In this document: piece by piece, positions 29,973 to 39,510 of the stretch | How positions within the stretch are numbered: position 1 is the first letter of the stretch | How the letters are laid out: every line of letters starts with the position of its first letter | Source: Stigmatella aurantiaca | GTDB lineage: Bacteria > Myxococcota > Myxococcia > Myxococcales > Myxococcaceae | Length of the DNA: 64,000 nucleotides | NCBI RefSeq assembly: GCF_900109545.1 | Contig: NZ_FOAP01000003.1 | Coordinates: 124,001-188,000, forward strand | Direction: 5' to 3' | Notes under the pieces: generated by a model | The model's database searches: none | Seen by the model: the letters and a program-made list of their open reading frames with translations, nothing else | Told to the model about the DNA's origin: nothing | Position numbers and translations under genes: made by a program

Positions 29973-31649
29973 ATGAAGTGGAGACCGGGACGCCGCAGCC
30001 TGCTGACGAAGCTCTACATCGCCATGGGCATGGTGGCCCTGCCGCTGCTGTTGCTCCACCCGCTCTACGTGCTGCCCGCCGTCCGGGCCCAGCTGCACGC
30101 GGACCGGGTGCGCACCCTGCGCAGCGTGGTGGAGACCGCCTACGGCGTGCTGGAGCTGTACCAGGCGAAGGTCACCGCCGGGGAGCTGTCCCGGGCGCAG
30201 GCCCAGGCGGCCGCGGCCCAGCAGCTCCAGGAGCTGCGCTACGGCAAGACCGAATACTTCTGGGTCAACGATATGTCGCCACGGCTGGTGATGCATCCCC
30301 ACCTGCCCGCCATGCTGGGCCAGGACCTGACAGCGTACCGGGATGCGCGCGGCAAGGCCGTCTTCGTGGACATCGTCCAGCTGGCGAAGACCCAGGGCGA
30401 GGGCGCCATCGCCTACGCCGCCACGCGCCCGGGCAGCAAGGAGCCCATCCCCAAGGAGTCCTACGTGAAGCTCTTCGCCCCCTGGGGGTGGGTGCTGGGC
30501 ACGGGCGTGTACGTGGAGGACATCGAGAAGGAAATGGCCGTCATGGAGCAGCGCCTGATGGTGACGGTGGGCGCGGTGCTGCTGCTGGTGGCGGGGGTGG
30601 GCTGGGTCTTCTCCCGGCGGGTGGTGCGGCCCGTGCGCATGCTGTCGGAGGCCGCCAAGCGCGTGGCCGCGGGAGACCTCAACGTCACCGTCCCCATGGA
30701 CAAGGAGGACGAGGTGGGCCAGCTCGGCCATGCCTTCAACACCATGGTGACGGGGCTCCGGGACACCGTGCAGGGCATCGCCGCGGTGGCCGACTCCACC
30801 GTGGCCCATGCCGACCGCATCCGGCGCTCCTCCGAGGTGCTCGCCATGATTACCCGCCAGCGCTCCGAGCAGATGAAGCTGGTGGCGGAGTCGGTGCAGG
30901 AGATGAGCCGGGGGATGTCTCAAGGCGCCCAGCAGGCGCTGCTCACCGCCCAGGCGGCCGAGAGCAACGGCCGCGTGGCGGCCGAGGGCAACGAGGCGGT
31001 GGAGCGCTCCTCGCGAAAAATCGGCGAGCTCGTCCAGATGGTGCACCGCGCCGCGCAGATGGTGGCGCGGCTCCAGGCCTCCAGCGAGGTGGTGGGGCAG
31101 ATGTTGCAGCTCATCGAGGACATCACCACCGAGACGAACATCCTGGCCATCAACACCGCCATCGAGGCGGCGCGCGCGGGCGAGAGCGGCAAGGGCTTCA
31201 GCGTGGTGGCCGCCGAGGTGCGCAAGCTCGCCGAGCGCTCGCGCGACGTGGTGTCCCAGATCGGCCACCTGCTGAAACAGAACCAGGAGGAGACCACCGC
31301 CGCGGCGGCGCAGATGCGGCAGGGCACCCTGAAGGTGGAGGAGGGCGTGCGGCTGTCCACCGCCACGGGCGATGCCCTGGAGCGCATCGTCTCCGGCGCC
31401 CGGGAAATCCAGAGCCGGGTGAGCACCCTCGCCTCCGAGGGGACCCGGCAGTCCAGCTCGGGCCAGTCCCTCGCCCATCGCATCCACTCCCTGTCCGCCA
31501 GCGCGGAGGACGCGGTCACGGGGGTGGAGCAGATCACCCAGTCGGTGCTGGAGCTGCATGCGCAGGCCCAGCACCTGTGGACGCTCGCGGCCCGATTCTC
31601 ACCCGCGGAGGCGCGCACGCCCCTTGCCCCCCCGTCGCAGGACGCGTGA
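29973..31649 (+). CDS. Methyl-accepting chemotaxis protein with Cache sensor
   Basis: This 558-residue chemoreceptor has a first membrane helix (about 15-37) and a periplasmic single-Cache domain (about 40-185, with [19 protein letters not shown]). A second helix (about 190-212) leads into a HAMP domain ([18 protein letters not shown]) and a long coiled-coil signalling domain. The hairpin tip [17 protein letters not shown] binds CheA/CheW. Single-Cache domains of this type often sense small organic acids. No che genes are adjacent, so it must join an array encoded elsewhere. Confidence 0.95.
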   Translation: MKWRPGRRSLLTKLYIAMGMVALPLLLLHPLYVLPAVRAQLHADRVRTLRSVVETAYGVLELYQAKVTAGELSRAQAQAAAAQQLQELRYGKTEYFWVNDMSPRLVMHPHLPAMLGQDLTAYRDARGKAVFVDIVQLAKTQGEGAIAYAATRPGSKEPIPKESYVKLFAPWGWVLGTGVYVEDIEKEMAVMEQRLMVTVGAVLLLVAGVGWVFSRRVVRPVRMLSEAAKRVAAGDLNVTVPMDKEDEVGQLGHAFNTMVTGLRDTVQGIAAVADSTVAHADRIRRSSEVLAMITRQRSEQMKLVAESVQEMSRGMSQGAQQALLTAQAAESNGRVAAEGNEAVERSSRKIGELVQMVHRAAQMVARLQASSEVVGQMLQLIEDITTETNILAINTAIEAARAGESGKGFSVVAAEVRKLAERSRDVVSQIGHLLKQNQEETTAAAAQMRQGTLKVEEGVRLSTATGDALERIVSGAREIQSRVSTLASEGTRQSSSGQSLAHRIHSLSASAEDAVTGVEQITQSVLELHAQAQHLWTLAARFSPAEARTPLAPPSQDA

Positions 31650-31742
31650 CCCGTCAAGGCGGTTGAGGCGGGTGCGCCCGGCGTGACTAAATCGGTCCGC
31701 CGCGCCGTGCCCACGAACGCTCCTCTGTCCCGGGAAGACGCC

Positions 31743-32330
31743 ATGAAGCCTCGGAAGCCCCCGCCGCACGTCTCCCTCACCGAGGTGGCCTCGCTGCACC
31801 GCCAGGCCTCGCGGATGAAGCGCGCGGCGGAATCCTCCCAGGCGCTGGAGCTGCTGGACGAGGCCCTGGAGTCCTGTCCCGCGTACGTGCCCGCGCTGCT
31901 GCTGGCGGGCCGGCGCCTCCAGACGAGCACCTCGGAGGGGCCCGCCGAGAAGCGCGCGGGGCTGCGCAAGGCGCGCCGGTACCTGCAGCAGGCGGTGCTC
32001 GCCTCGGACCGCTCGGCGGCCTCCCTCGTGGAGCTGGGCTACTTCCTGCACGTCGCCGAGGGCGCCTCGGACGCGGCGGAGCGCTACCTCCTCGCGGGCG
32101 TGGAGAAGGCGCTGACCGTGCTGGAGGATGGGTGGAGCGGGCTCATCGACGTGCTGTACGCCCAGGGCCGGCTGGAAGAGGCCGCCGCGCTGGGCCAGCG
32201 CGCGCAGCAGCTCTTCCCGGACTCCGTGCGCATCGCCACCTCCCTCACCCCGGTGATGGCCGCCCTGCCCGCCCCGAAGCCAAAGCGCGCGGCCGCCTCG
32301 GGGCGTCGCCGCGGACCCACCCGGGGTTGA
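31743..32330 (+). CDS. TPR-like helical protein (195 aa)
   Basis: This soluble protein has tetratricopeptide-like helix pairs, such as AESSQALELLDEALESCPAY, plus later pairs near 75-100 and 130-150, and a basic C-terminal tail (KPKRAAASGRRRG). GGAAG is six bases before the ATG. It follows the chemoreceptor gene by 93 bases. Function is unknown; TPR repeats serve as protein docking surfaces. Confidence 0.75.
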   Translation: MKPRKPPPHVSLTEVASLHRQASRMKRAAESSQALELLDEALESCPAYVPALLLAGRRLQTSTSEGPAEKRAGLRKARRYLQQAVLASDRSAASLVELGYFLHVAEGASDAAERYLLAGVEKALTVLEDGWSGLIDVLYAQGRLEEAAALGQRAQQLFPDSVRIATSLTPVMAALPAPKPKRAAASGRRRGPTRG

Positions 32331-32437
32331 CGCACCGCGACTGAGACACTGTCTCCATATTGTTTCACGTTGCCTGTACACTTTCGCGAGCGTCCCTCCT
32401 CCGGGAGGGCGCCCATCCCCCTTCAAGGAGAATCACG

Positions 32438-33445
32438 ATGCGTTTGCGCTCCTGCCAGGCCGTGCTGGGTGCGTTGTGCGTGGGCTCGCTGTCCCTGGGC
32501 TGCGGCCCGGAGCTCGCCTCCGGTGAGGCGCAAACCGCCCCCGCTCTGGCCACGCACGAGGCGGAGGCCGTCTCCACCGCGGGCTTCACCCCGCACTTCA
32601 GCCAGTGGCTGACGGCCAACGGCTACGGCGGCTACAACTTCGTCCGGACGGACATCTCGGGCGCCAGCTACGGCGGCAAGAGCAGCGCCAGCGACACCGT
32701 GGTGAACCAGCCCGTCATCTTCATCCACGGCAACTCGGACAAGGCCATCGGCACGGGGACCGCGGGCCAGACGGGCTGGAACGCCTCCATCGAGTACTTC
32801 CTGTCCCGGGGCTACAAGCCGAGCGAGCTCTACGCGATGACGTGGGGCCCGGCGAACGCGATGCTCTCGTCGCAGCAGTACCACTCGAAGACGTACGTGA
32901 TGAAGGTCCGCAAGTTCATCGAGGCGGTGAAGGCGTACACCGGGGCCTCCAAAGTCGACATCGTCACCCACTCCATGGGCGTGACGCTGGCGCGCAAGGC
33001 GCTGCTCGGCGGCACCGCGAACGACGCGCTGGAGGGCGGCGCTTACACCGTCGGCCCGGCGCTCACGTCCTCGGTGGACACCTTCGTGGGCATCGCCGGC
33101 GGCAACCTGGGACTGACGAACTGCTACACCTCGGGGGCCACCACGCCCACGTGCGGCGCCACCAACGGCCTCTTTCCGGGAAGCTGGGCGGGCGCGGGCC
33201 CCTCGGCCTACCTGAAGAACCTCCAGTCCAGCCAGGGCTACGAGGGCGCCTACCGCTACGCGCTCTACTCCACGGCGGATGAGGTGGTGGGCTACGGCGG
33301 CCTCGTCTACGGCGCGTACACCTCCCGCATCCCGGGGCAGACGGGCGAGAAGGTGTACACGGGCTACCCGTACGGGCACTTCAACTCGAAGGACCTGACG
33401 GCAGAGGTGCAGTACGAGATGGTGAAGAACCACCGCATCCCGTAG
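32438..33445 (+). CDS. Class 2 lipase, lipoprotein
   Basis: This 335-residue esterase of the Lipase_2 type hydrolyses acyl esters. The N-terminus is a lipoprotein signal with the lipobox SLGC at about residue 23. The oxyanion block is VIFIHGNSDKAIGTG, the nucleophile is in VTHSMGVT, and later Asp and His (TADEVVG, GHFNSKD) complete the triad. AAGGAG seven bases before the ATG fixes the start. It converges on a second lipoprotein esterase with a three-base gap. Confidence 0.9.
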   Translation: MRLRSCQAVLGALCVGSLSLGCGPELASGEAQTAPALATHEAEAVSTAGFTPHFSQWLTANGYGGYNFVRTDISGASYGGKSSASDTVVNQPVIFIHGNSDKAIGTGTAGQTGWNASIEYFLSRGYKPSELYAMTWGPANAMLSSQQYHSKTYVMKVRKFIEAVKAYTGASKVDIVTHSMGVTLARKALLGGTANDALEGGAYTVGPALTSSVDTFVGIAGGNLGLTNCYTSGATTPTCGATNGLFPGSWAGAGPSAYLKNLQSSQGYEGAYRYALYSTADEVVGYGGLVYGAYTSRIPGQTGEKVYTGYPYGHFNSKDLTAEVQYEMVKNHRIP

Positions 33446-33448
33446 CGC

Positions 33449-34477
33449 TCAGGGCGCGGGCGCCAGCGCCCCCAGGAACGTGGACACCGCCGCGTTGTAC
33501 TCCTGGGGGCAGTCGAGCTGCACCGAGTGGCCGCAGCGCGCGAGCCCCACCAGCGACGAGCCCCGCAGCCCCGCGTGGCCGTACGCCATGATGTCCCGGG
33601 TCCAGCCCCCGTGGAGGAAGGGGTTGGGAATGAGCCGGTCGTCCTCGCCGAAGACGATGAGCGCGGGCGCCTGGACGCGGCCCAGGTTGTCGCGCACGAA
33701 GTCGTTGTGCGCGAGCCCGTCCACGGTGCGCACGTTGGCGTAGGCGTAGGCATCGAACGCGGGGGTGTTCACCACGCGCACGCGCTCCTCGATGAGCCAC
33801 TCCAGCTCCGGGCGCCAGCGGGCGAAGTTGGACTGCCGCACGCTGCCCCAGAGGTTGTACTCGGGCGAGGACTTGATGAAGGCAGAGGTGAGCGAGCGCC
33901 GGAACCAGCGCTTCTCCTTGTCGGAGAACTTCTCGAAGCCGGCCGGCGAGGTGAGCACGAGCGCGGCGGGCTCCTCGGGGTAGCGGATGGCGTAGGAGAG
34001 CGCCGTCTGCCCGCCCATGGAGTGCCCCACCAGGATGGGCCGCTCCACGCCCAGCGTCTGCACCAGCTCGCGCACCGCGTCCGCCATGGCCTCCATGGTG
34101 TACGGGAACGTGGCGGGCTTGTCGGACTTGCCGTAGCCGGGCAGGTCCACCGCCACCACGCGGTAGCCCTGCTGCGCGAAGGCATCGAGCTGGTAGCGCC
34201 AGAACTTCAGGTACGAGCCCAGCCCGTGGATGAACACGAGCGTGCGGGCCCCCTGGGGGTTGAGCTCCACGTAGGCCACCTGCGGCACGGAGGCCAGCTG
34301 GTAGGCCTCCGCCGTCTTGGGCAGCGGCACGCGCTGGAGCGGCCAGGGCTGGCCCTCGAGCGAGGTGTAGGGAAAGTCCTGGAAGTCCAGGGGCGGCTGG
34401 GAGCGGTAGGAGCGGACACACCCCGAGGCGAGCACGGCGGCGAGCAGCAGGGCCGGGACGGCGCGAGAAGTCGTCAT
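33449..34477 (-). CDS. Alpha/beta hydrolase lipoprotein
   Basis: This 342-residue lipoprotein (lipobox LASGC, Cys about 20) has an alpha/beta hydrolase fold with oxyanion loop FIHGLGSYLKF, nucleophile VGHSMGGQ, acid in FGEDDRLIP and His in ARCGHSVQLD. It starts two bases after the stop of the outer-membrane barrel gene, so the two are one operon with the upstream lipoprotein gene. It probably acts on the periplasmic face of the outer membrane or at the surface; the ester substrate is unknown. Confidence 0.9.
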   Translation of the reverse strand: MTTSRAVPALLLAAVLASGCVRSYRSQPPLDFQDFPYTSLEGQPWPLQRVPLPKTAEAYQLASVPQVAYVELNPQGARTLVFIHGLGSYLKFWRYQLDAFAQQGYRVVAVDLPGYGKSDKPATFPYTMEAMADAVRELVQTLGVERPILVGHSMGGQTALSYAIRYPEEPAALVLTSPAGFEKFSDKEKRWFRRSLTSAFIKSSPEYNLWGSVRQSNFARWRPELEWLIEERVRVVNTPAFDAYAYANVRTVDGLAHNDFVRDNLGRVQAPALIVFGEDDRLIPNPFLHGGWTRDIMAYGHAGLRGSSLVGLARCGHSVQLDCPQEYNAAVSTFLGALAPAP

Positions 34478-34479
34478 GA

Positions 34480-36138
34480 TCAGAACGCGTACCAGGTGAA
34501 GGTGGTGAAGCCGGCCCAGGGGTTGGACGTCACCCGCGCGGCCCCGTCATAGAAGCTGCCCTTGAACATGTAGCCCGCGTGCAGGCCCACGGTCATGAGG
34601 TAGCGGATGTGGTACTTCAGCTCCGCGTTCACCTCGGCGCCGATGAAGCGGCCGCGCTCCACGCCCTCGTCCCAGCGCGGCGGGGTGACGGTGCTGGAGG
34701 CCATGGCCGCGCCCAGCTTCAGGTTGAGCTTGTTCGGGATGAGGTCCATGGCCCCGGTGGCGATGGCGGCCTGCAAGCCGTAGCCCTGGTTGGAGATGTC
34801 CGTCACCGCGCCGGTGTAGTTGTTGGCCGTGCTGGTGAAGGGGAAGAGGATCAGCGTCTTGTGGTTGAACCACACCGCGCCCGGCAGGCCGTACTGGTTG
34901 AGGGTGAAGGCGCCCGTGTACTTGCCGTCGGTCAGGTCCTTGTCGCCGGTGGTGTAGAGGCCCTCCAGCGTCACCACGTCGCTGCCGGTGCGGCCCCAGT
35001 TGTAGGCGGCCTCCACGTTGGCGGACAGGCCGCTGATGTCCACGGTGCGGTTGAGCGGCGTCTCGGGGTTGCTGCTCTCGTAGCTGCCGCCGTTGTACAT
35101 GACGAAGCCGGAGGCGGCGAAGGGGCCCGTGCGGAAGTCGATGTTGTGGTTGAAGTGCGCGCCCAGCCAGAACACCGAGCCCGTGGGCCGGTCGATGCTG
35201 AAGCGCGCCGAGCCGGTGAAGCCGCCCAGGCCCGAGGAGGACGGGCCGCTCTTCACGAGCCCCTCGAAGGCGAACGCATCGCCCTTGGTGTCATCCTTGA
35301 GGCCCCAGGCGGACACGCCCACGTTGGTGCCCGGTTGCACCGGGTACACGTAGTCCGCGGTGAGCAGCCAGATGTACTTCAGGCGCGGATCATCCTCGAG
35401 CGCCTTGTCCGCCTGCGCGGTGCCCAGCGGCAGCAGGCTCAGCTTGGCGTGGCCCTTGTAGCTGCTGAAGAGGGACAGGCCCGTCGCATCGCTGCCCAGG
35501 AAGGTCAGCTTGTAGCCGGTGCGGATGATTTCGCTGAGCGCGGAGCGCGTCGGGTCCTGGTACGAGTCGTACACGGGCTGCGCGCCGATGAGCAGGGTGA
35601 GCTTCGACGGATCCCGGAACGGGTAGAGCGCGACGTTGATGTTCTTGGTCTGGAGGTTGATCTGGTCGGCGTTGAAGCCGCCACCCTCGTTGGGCTGCAC
35701 GGTGTTGGCCGCGCGGCCCCAGAGGAAGTCCACCTCGAACTGGGCGCGGAAGCTGGCCAGCCCGTCCACGAACCACGGGCTGTACTCGATGATGGGAATC
35801 CAGCGCTGCTCGATGAAGTACGCCTGCGAGTCCTGCACCCGCACCGCGCTGCCGGTCAGGTTCCCGATGGGCCCCAGGGACACGCCCTTGAGGCCGCTGG
35901 GGTCCCCCACCTGGTTGGTGAAGGTGCCCCGGGTGAAGAAGTAGTTGATGAGCGAGAACTCGCGCGGCTCGGCTTCCTTCTCGCGGTCCTTCTCGTCCTG
36001 CCAGGGGCCGTAATACGCGCCCGGGACGGTGGTGGGGCTTGCCTCCGCGGGAAGCCCGGTACCCAGCGCCCCCAGGACGAGGGCGGCCGCGCCCCCCCGA
36101 AGGGTCCTGCCTGATTCAGCCTTCAACCACCACGTCAT
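34480..36138 (-). CDS. Outer-membrane beta-barrel protein
   Basis: This 552-residue exported protein has a signal peptide (about 1-33, ending PAEA) and alternating strand segments with many aromatic girdle residues. It ends TFTWYAF, a C-terminal Phe that suits BAM-dependent barrel insertion. It does not match a porin family I can name; a large barrel for hydrophobic or sugar cargo is possible. It lies between a small lipoprotein and a lipoprotein hydrolase on one transcript, suggesting a bind-transport-cleave unit for esters, which is inference. Confidence 0.8.
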   Translation of the reverse strand: MTWWLKAESGRTLRGGAAALVLGALGTGLPAEASPTTVPGAYYGPWQDEKDREKEAEPREFSLINYFFTRGTFTNQVGDPSGLKGVSLGPIGNLTGSAVRVQDSQAYFIEQRWIPIIEYSPWFVDGLASFRAQFEVDFLWGRAANTVQPNEGGGFNADQINLQTKNINVALYPFRDPSKLTLLIGAQPVYDSYQDPTRSALSEIIRTGYKLTFLGSDATGLSLFSSYKGHAKLSLLPLGTAQADKALEDDPRLKYIWLLTADYVYPVQPGTNVGVSAWGLKDDTKGDAFAFEGLVKSGPSSSGLGGFTGSARFSIDRPTGSVFWLGAHFNHNIDFRTGPFAASGFVMYNGGSYESSNPETPLNRTVDISGLSANVEAAYNWGRTGSDVVTLEGLYTTGDKDLTDGKYTGAFTLNQYGLPGAVWFNHKTLILFPFTSTANNYTGAVTDISNQGYGLQAAIATGAMDLIPNKLNLKLGAAMASSTVTPPRWDEGVERGRFIGAEVNAELKYHIRYLMTVGLHAGYMFKGSFYDGAARVTSNPWAGFTTFTWYAF

Positions 36139-36182
36139 AAACCCCTCGGGAGCGAGAAGGAGCCGTCACACGCCGGGGCGCG

Positions 36183-36785
36183 CTACTGCCCAGCGGAGAC
36201 CATATAGACCTGCTTCGCGTTACCGGTGAAGGGCGCATTTTTGATCGTCACCGTGGACGCCCCGACCGCGCCCGCGGCGCAGGTCGCGCCCAACGCCTGG
36301 TTCTCGAAGAAGAGCTCCAGGGTGAGCGTCTTGCCATCTCCACTCAGCATTCCGCGGCCCACCTGCTTGAAGCCCACGAAGGTGATGGTGATGTCGAAGC
36401 ACTCGGCATTGCCCTTCACGTTCTCGATGAGCACGGCGGTGGAGGTGAAGGACTGGGACTTGGCCGTCACATGGTCACAGCCATCGGCGCGCACGGTGGC
36501 CAGCCCGCTGTTCACGGTGAAGTTCCCGCCGGAGCTCGTCATCTGGACCTTCTCGTAGCACTGCGAGACAGCGCCCAGGTCGTCATCCTCGCTGAGGCCA
36601 TTGGGGTGGCTGGGGATGTTCGCCCCCTCCATCAGCATGGTCTTGCCGTCGAGGTACGTGCGGATGCCATCGGCCGTGTTGAACTTCAGGGAGCCGGTGG
36701 GAGGCGCTCCCCCGTCGGAATCATCCCCGCAGCCCACGAACCCGAGCGCGCACAACACCACCGCCGACAGCAGCTTCTTCTTCAT
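36183..36785 (-). CDS. Small lipoprotein
   Basis: This 200-residue protein has a clear lipoprotein signal: MKKKLL, a hydrophobic core, then the lipobox FVGC with Cys at about 19, followed by an acidic GDDSDGG linker. Four more Cys suggest disulfides in the mature strand-rich part. GAGGAG eight bases upstream fixes the start. It is first in a likely operon with the outer-membrane barrel and hydrolase. I recognise no family. Confidence 0.8.
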   Translation of the reverse strand: MKKKLLSAVVLCALGFVGCGDDSDGGAPPTGSLKFNTADGIRTYLDGKTMLMEGANIPSHPNGLSEDDDLGAVSQCYEKVQMTSSGGNFTVNSGLATVRADGCDHVTAKSQSFTSTAVLIENVKGNAECFDITITFVGFKQVGRGMLSGDGKTLTLELFFENQALGATCAAGAVGASTVTIKNAPFTGNAKQVYMVSAGQ

Positions 36786-36923
36786 GTGTGGAGACTCCTC
36801 TTGAATCCGGCGGGACGCCGGGGACGACAGGGACAACAAGGGGGGGCGAGGTTCCGGATGGGGTCACGCGCGGCTCGCGAGGCACGCTGGAGGAAACCTC
36901 TCTCAAACACGGGTAGCATCGCG

Positions 36924-36939
36924 TTGACATCTTTGTCAA
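36924..36939. promoter_or_regulatory. Palindrome TTGACA-TCTT-TGTCAA in a divergent promoter
   Basis: This perfect 6+4+6 palindrome lies between the lipoprotein operon (minus) and the beta-lactamase-like gene (plus). Each arm is also a consensus -35 box, one facing each way. It may be an operator that controls both directions, although no clear -10 box follows at 17 bases on either strand. Confidence 0.4.
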
Positions 36940-36952
36940 AACCTCGCGTGAC

Positions 36953-37849
36953 ATGGCCCCGTGCGTCATGACCTCCCTGCTCCTCGTGCTCCTCGCGTCC
37001 TCACCGGCGGCCCCTTCGCTGCCGGAGATCCTCCAGCAACGGATCGCCCAAGTGAAGGGGGCATCGGTGGCCGTCGCGTACCTGAATCTCGGTGATTCCC
37101 GGGACACGGTGTTTCTGGGGGCCGAGGCCTCCTTCCACGCGGCCAGCACGATGAAGGTGCCAGTGATGATCGAGTTCTTCCGGCAGGTGGACGCCGGGAA
37201 GCTGTCCCTGGATCAGCCCGTGCCCCTGGCCAACCGGTTCGCCTCCATCGTGGATGGCTCGCCGTACACGCTCGATGCGACGGAGGACGAGGATGCCGCG
37301 CTCTACGAGCGGCTGGGCCAGGCGGTGCCCGCGAGCGAACTGCTGAAGCGGATGGTCACCCGCTCCAGCAACCTCGCCACCAACACGCTCATCGCCCGGG
37401 TGGACGCCAAGCGCGTCACCCGCACGCTGCGGGCCCTGGGCGCCCGCTCGATGACGGTGCTGCGGGGCGTGGAGGATGCGAAGGCGTACGCGAAGGGGCT
37501 CAACAACACCGCGACGGCGAGAGACCTGGCCACGCTGCTCGCCGCCCTCGAACAGGGCAAGGCCGCCTCCCCCCGCTCCACCCAGGCCATGCGGGACATC
37601 CTCCTCGCGCAGGAGCTGAACACGCTCATCCCCGCGGGCCTCCCGCCCGGCACCCCGGTGGCCCACAAGACGGGGCAGATCACCGGCGTGCTCCACGACG
37701 CGGCCATCGTGTATCCGCCCGGCCGCGCCCCCTATGTGCTCGTGGTGCTCACCCGGGACATCCCCGAGGCCCCCGTGGCCGAGGCGCTCATCGCGGACCT
37801 CGCGCGCCAGGTGCATGCCCACGCGGTGCGGCCCCTCGCCAAGCCCTGA
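36953..37849 (+). CDS. Class A beta-lactamase-like serine hydrolase
   Basis: This 298-residue exported protein has a short signal peptide (about 1-20). The active-site block is STMK (S65, K68), the second motif is SSN where class A enzymes have SDN, and HKTG is the third. RGVEDAKAYAKGLNN fits the omega-loop zone with its Glu. It belongs to the serine-hydrolase/beta-lactamase class A superfamily (Beta-lactamase2). Whether it cleaves beta-lactams or peptidoglycan fragments is unclear. ATG 36968 is a second possible start. Confidence 0.87.
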   Translation: MAPCVMTSLLLVLLASSPAAPSLPEILQQRIAQVKGASVAVAYLNLGDSRDTVFLGAEASFHAASTMKVPVMIEFFRQVDAGKLSLDQPVPLANRFASIVDGSPYTLDATEDEDAALYERLGQAVPASELLKRMVTRSSNLATNTLIARVDAKRVTRTLRALGARSMTVLRGVEDAKAYAKGLNNTATARDLATLLAALEQGKAASPRSTQAMRDILLAQELNTLIPAGLPPGTPVAHKTGQITGVLHDAAIVYPPGRAPYVLVVLTRDIPEAPVAEALIADLARQVHAHAVRPLAKP

Positions 37850-37941
37850 GCGCGCTTGAGGCTGGCCAGTGCCCGCGCGTTGGACATAGCCTCCGCCCCC
37901 TTTCCCGGTGGCCCCGCCACCGCACCCCCAGGAGATTCTCC

Positions 37942-38688
37942 ATGCAGCTCAAGGACCTGAAGATCGTGGTGACGGGCGGAGCCCAGGGCATGGGCGCGCA
38001 CTTCGCGCAGCGGCTGCTCGAGGCCGGGGCCCAGGTCGCCGCCGGCGACATCAGCGAGGACAAGCTCGCCGCGCTGCCCGCGGGGATTCACCGCCGAAGG
38101 CTGGATGTCTCCAACGAGGAGGACTGCACGGCCTTCGTGAACTGGGCGCACGGGGCCATGGGCGGCCTCAACGGCCTCATCAACAACGCGGGCATCCTCC
38201 GGGACTCGCTCCTGGTGAAGAAGGACAAGACCACCGGCGAGGTGAAGAAGCTGAGCACCGCAGACTGGAACGCCGTCATCGGCGTGAACCTGACGGGCGC
38301 CACCCTCATGGTGCGCGAGGTCGTCACCAAGATGGTGCAGACGGATCAAAAGCCGGGCGTCATCGTGAACATGTCCTCCATCGCGCGGCACGGAAACCGT
38401 GGCCAGTCCAACTACGTCGCGGCCAAGGCCTCGCTGGCGGCCAACACCGTCACCTGGTCGCGCGAGTTCGCCCCGTTCGGCGTCCGCGTGGGCGCCGTGG
38501 CCCCCGGCATGATCGAGACACCGATGACCCAGGGCATGAACCAGAAGGCCCGGGACGCGCTGGTGGCCGCCATCCCCGTGGGCCGCGTCGGCCTGCCCGA
38601 GGACATCTGGCTCGCCGTGAAGTTCATCCTCGAGTGCGACTACTTCAACGGCCGCACCATCGACGTGGACGGCGGCCTCGCCTTCTGA
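37942..38688 (+). CDS. SDR-family oxidoreductase
   Basis: This 248-residue short-chain dehydrogenase has the cofactor loop TGGAQGMG, the NNAG motif, catalytic SSIARHGNRGQSNYVAAK (Ser, Tyr, Lys), and VAPGMIETPMTQG. The acidic residue in GDIS after the second strand suggests NAD rather than NADP. Sequence and length resemble 3-oxoacyl-ACP or 3-hydroxyacyl-CoA dehydrogenases. The substrate cannot be set from the sequence. AGGAG lies about eight bases upstream of the ATG. Confidence 0.92.
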   Translation: MQLKDLKIVVTGGAQGMGAHFAQRLLEAGAQVAAGDISEDKLAALPAGIHRRRLDVSNEEDCTAFVNWAHGAMGGLNGLINNAGILRDSLLVKKDKTTGEVKKLSTADWNAVIGVNLTGATLMVREVVTKMVQTDQKPGVIVNMSSIARHGNRGQSNYVAAKASLAANTVTWSREFAPFGVRVGAVAPGMIETPMTQGMNQKARDALVAAIPVGRVGLPEDIWLAVKFILECDYFNGRTIDVDGGLAF

Positions 38689-39038
38689 GCGCCGGGCCCG
38701 TGAAGCAGGCAAGCAGGGAGCCCCTCGGCCGCGGCCCAGGGCCCCTGCGCGGGTGAAACTTAAATCCGGGATGCGCTGTCTATTGGGACATGAACGGCTT
38801 TCTCGTCTTGTGTCCAACCGCAGACAAGAAATCGGCCTTCACTGCCTCTTGGCAGGTTGCCGCGATAAATCAGAGAATCTAGATTATTCAGGAAGAAGAA
38901 CTTGGGCGCGTCGGTTCTCTGGAGACGAGAACAAAAAATCGCCCCGTGGTTCCGGGAAGCGGCCTCCTCAAGCGCCGCTCGCGGCCGTCCTTCCCAGGGA
39001 AGGAGGAGGGCTTGCGCAGGGGGGAGGTGGGTGGCGCC
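38689..39038. other. Non-coding region with AT-rich core, 350 bp
   Basis: This region lies between convergent genes (dehydrogenase and the subtilase partner). It has an AT-richer core (about 38750-38950) with a short hairpin, TCTTGT/ACAAGA at 38806-38829. No coding frame looks real. It could hold the terminators of both genes or a small RNA. Confidence 0.45.
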
Positions 39039-39455
39039 TCAGGAGTGCAGTTCGAGCGACATGGCTGTGCCGGCTTCGAACTCGGGAGCGCGCCGCAACT
39101 GGTCCAACACGCGGGGCGCACAGCGCAAGGTCAACATGGGAAGCGAGCCACCGGGCTCACTGACGGCCCGGACCGCGCCCAGCAGGTGGTGCGCCTTGAG
39201 CCAATCCATGAGGCTGTCGCGAAATTGAGCGCTGGCGGCCTGGCCGTCACGGTACAGCTCGGCCCGGCTCCGGGGCGCCGAGGCGACCGGGCGTGCGGGC
39301 ATCCGGTCCTCCGCCGGCATGACCATCACGTCAATCCACTCCGATGACGCGGGGTCACCGCCGCTGTGGCCCGGCAGGGGCCGAACCCGGGGAGACGCGC
39401 GCGGTAAAGCGTACAGGCTCTTTCCGGATCCGCTCTGTTTCCTGCTCATGGCCAT
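39039..39455 (-). CDS. Small partner of subtilase, I9-inhibitor-like
   Basis: This 138-residue protein lies 55 bases downstream of the subtilase gene on the same strand. After a basic, Pro-rich leader (1-38) it has a ferredoxin-like pattern: SEWIDVMVMPAE, a helix (FRDSLMDWLKAHH), LPMLTLRCAPRVLDQLRR, and PEFEAGTAMSLELHS. This resembles the inhibitor I9 propeptide, where the end of the chain blocks the active site of subtilases. It has no signal peptide. The family link is inference by pattern. Confidence 0.55.
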   Translation of the reverse strand: MAMSRKQSGSGKSLYALPRASPRVRPLPGHSGGDPASSEWIDVMVMPAEDRMPARPVASAPRSRAELYRDGQAASAQFRDSLMDWLKAHHLLGAVRAVSEPGGSLPMLTLRCAPRVLDQLRRAPEFEAGTAMSLELHS

Positions 39456-39510
39456 CAACCCTTCCCCGGGCCCGGCGTTCTAGTGGCGCCGACCCCGGAC
39501 ACAACGACCG

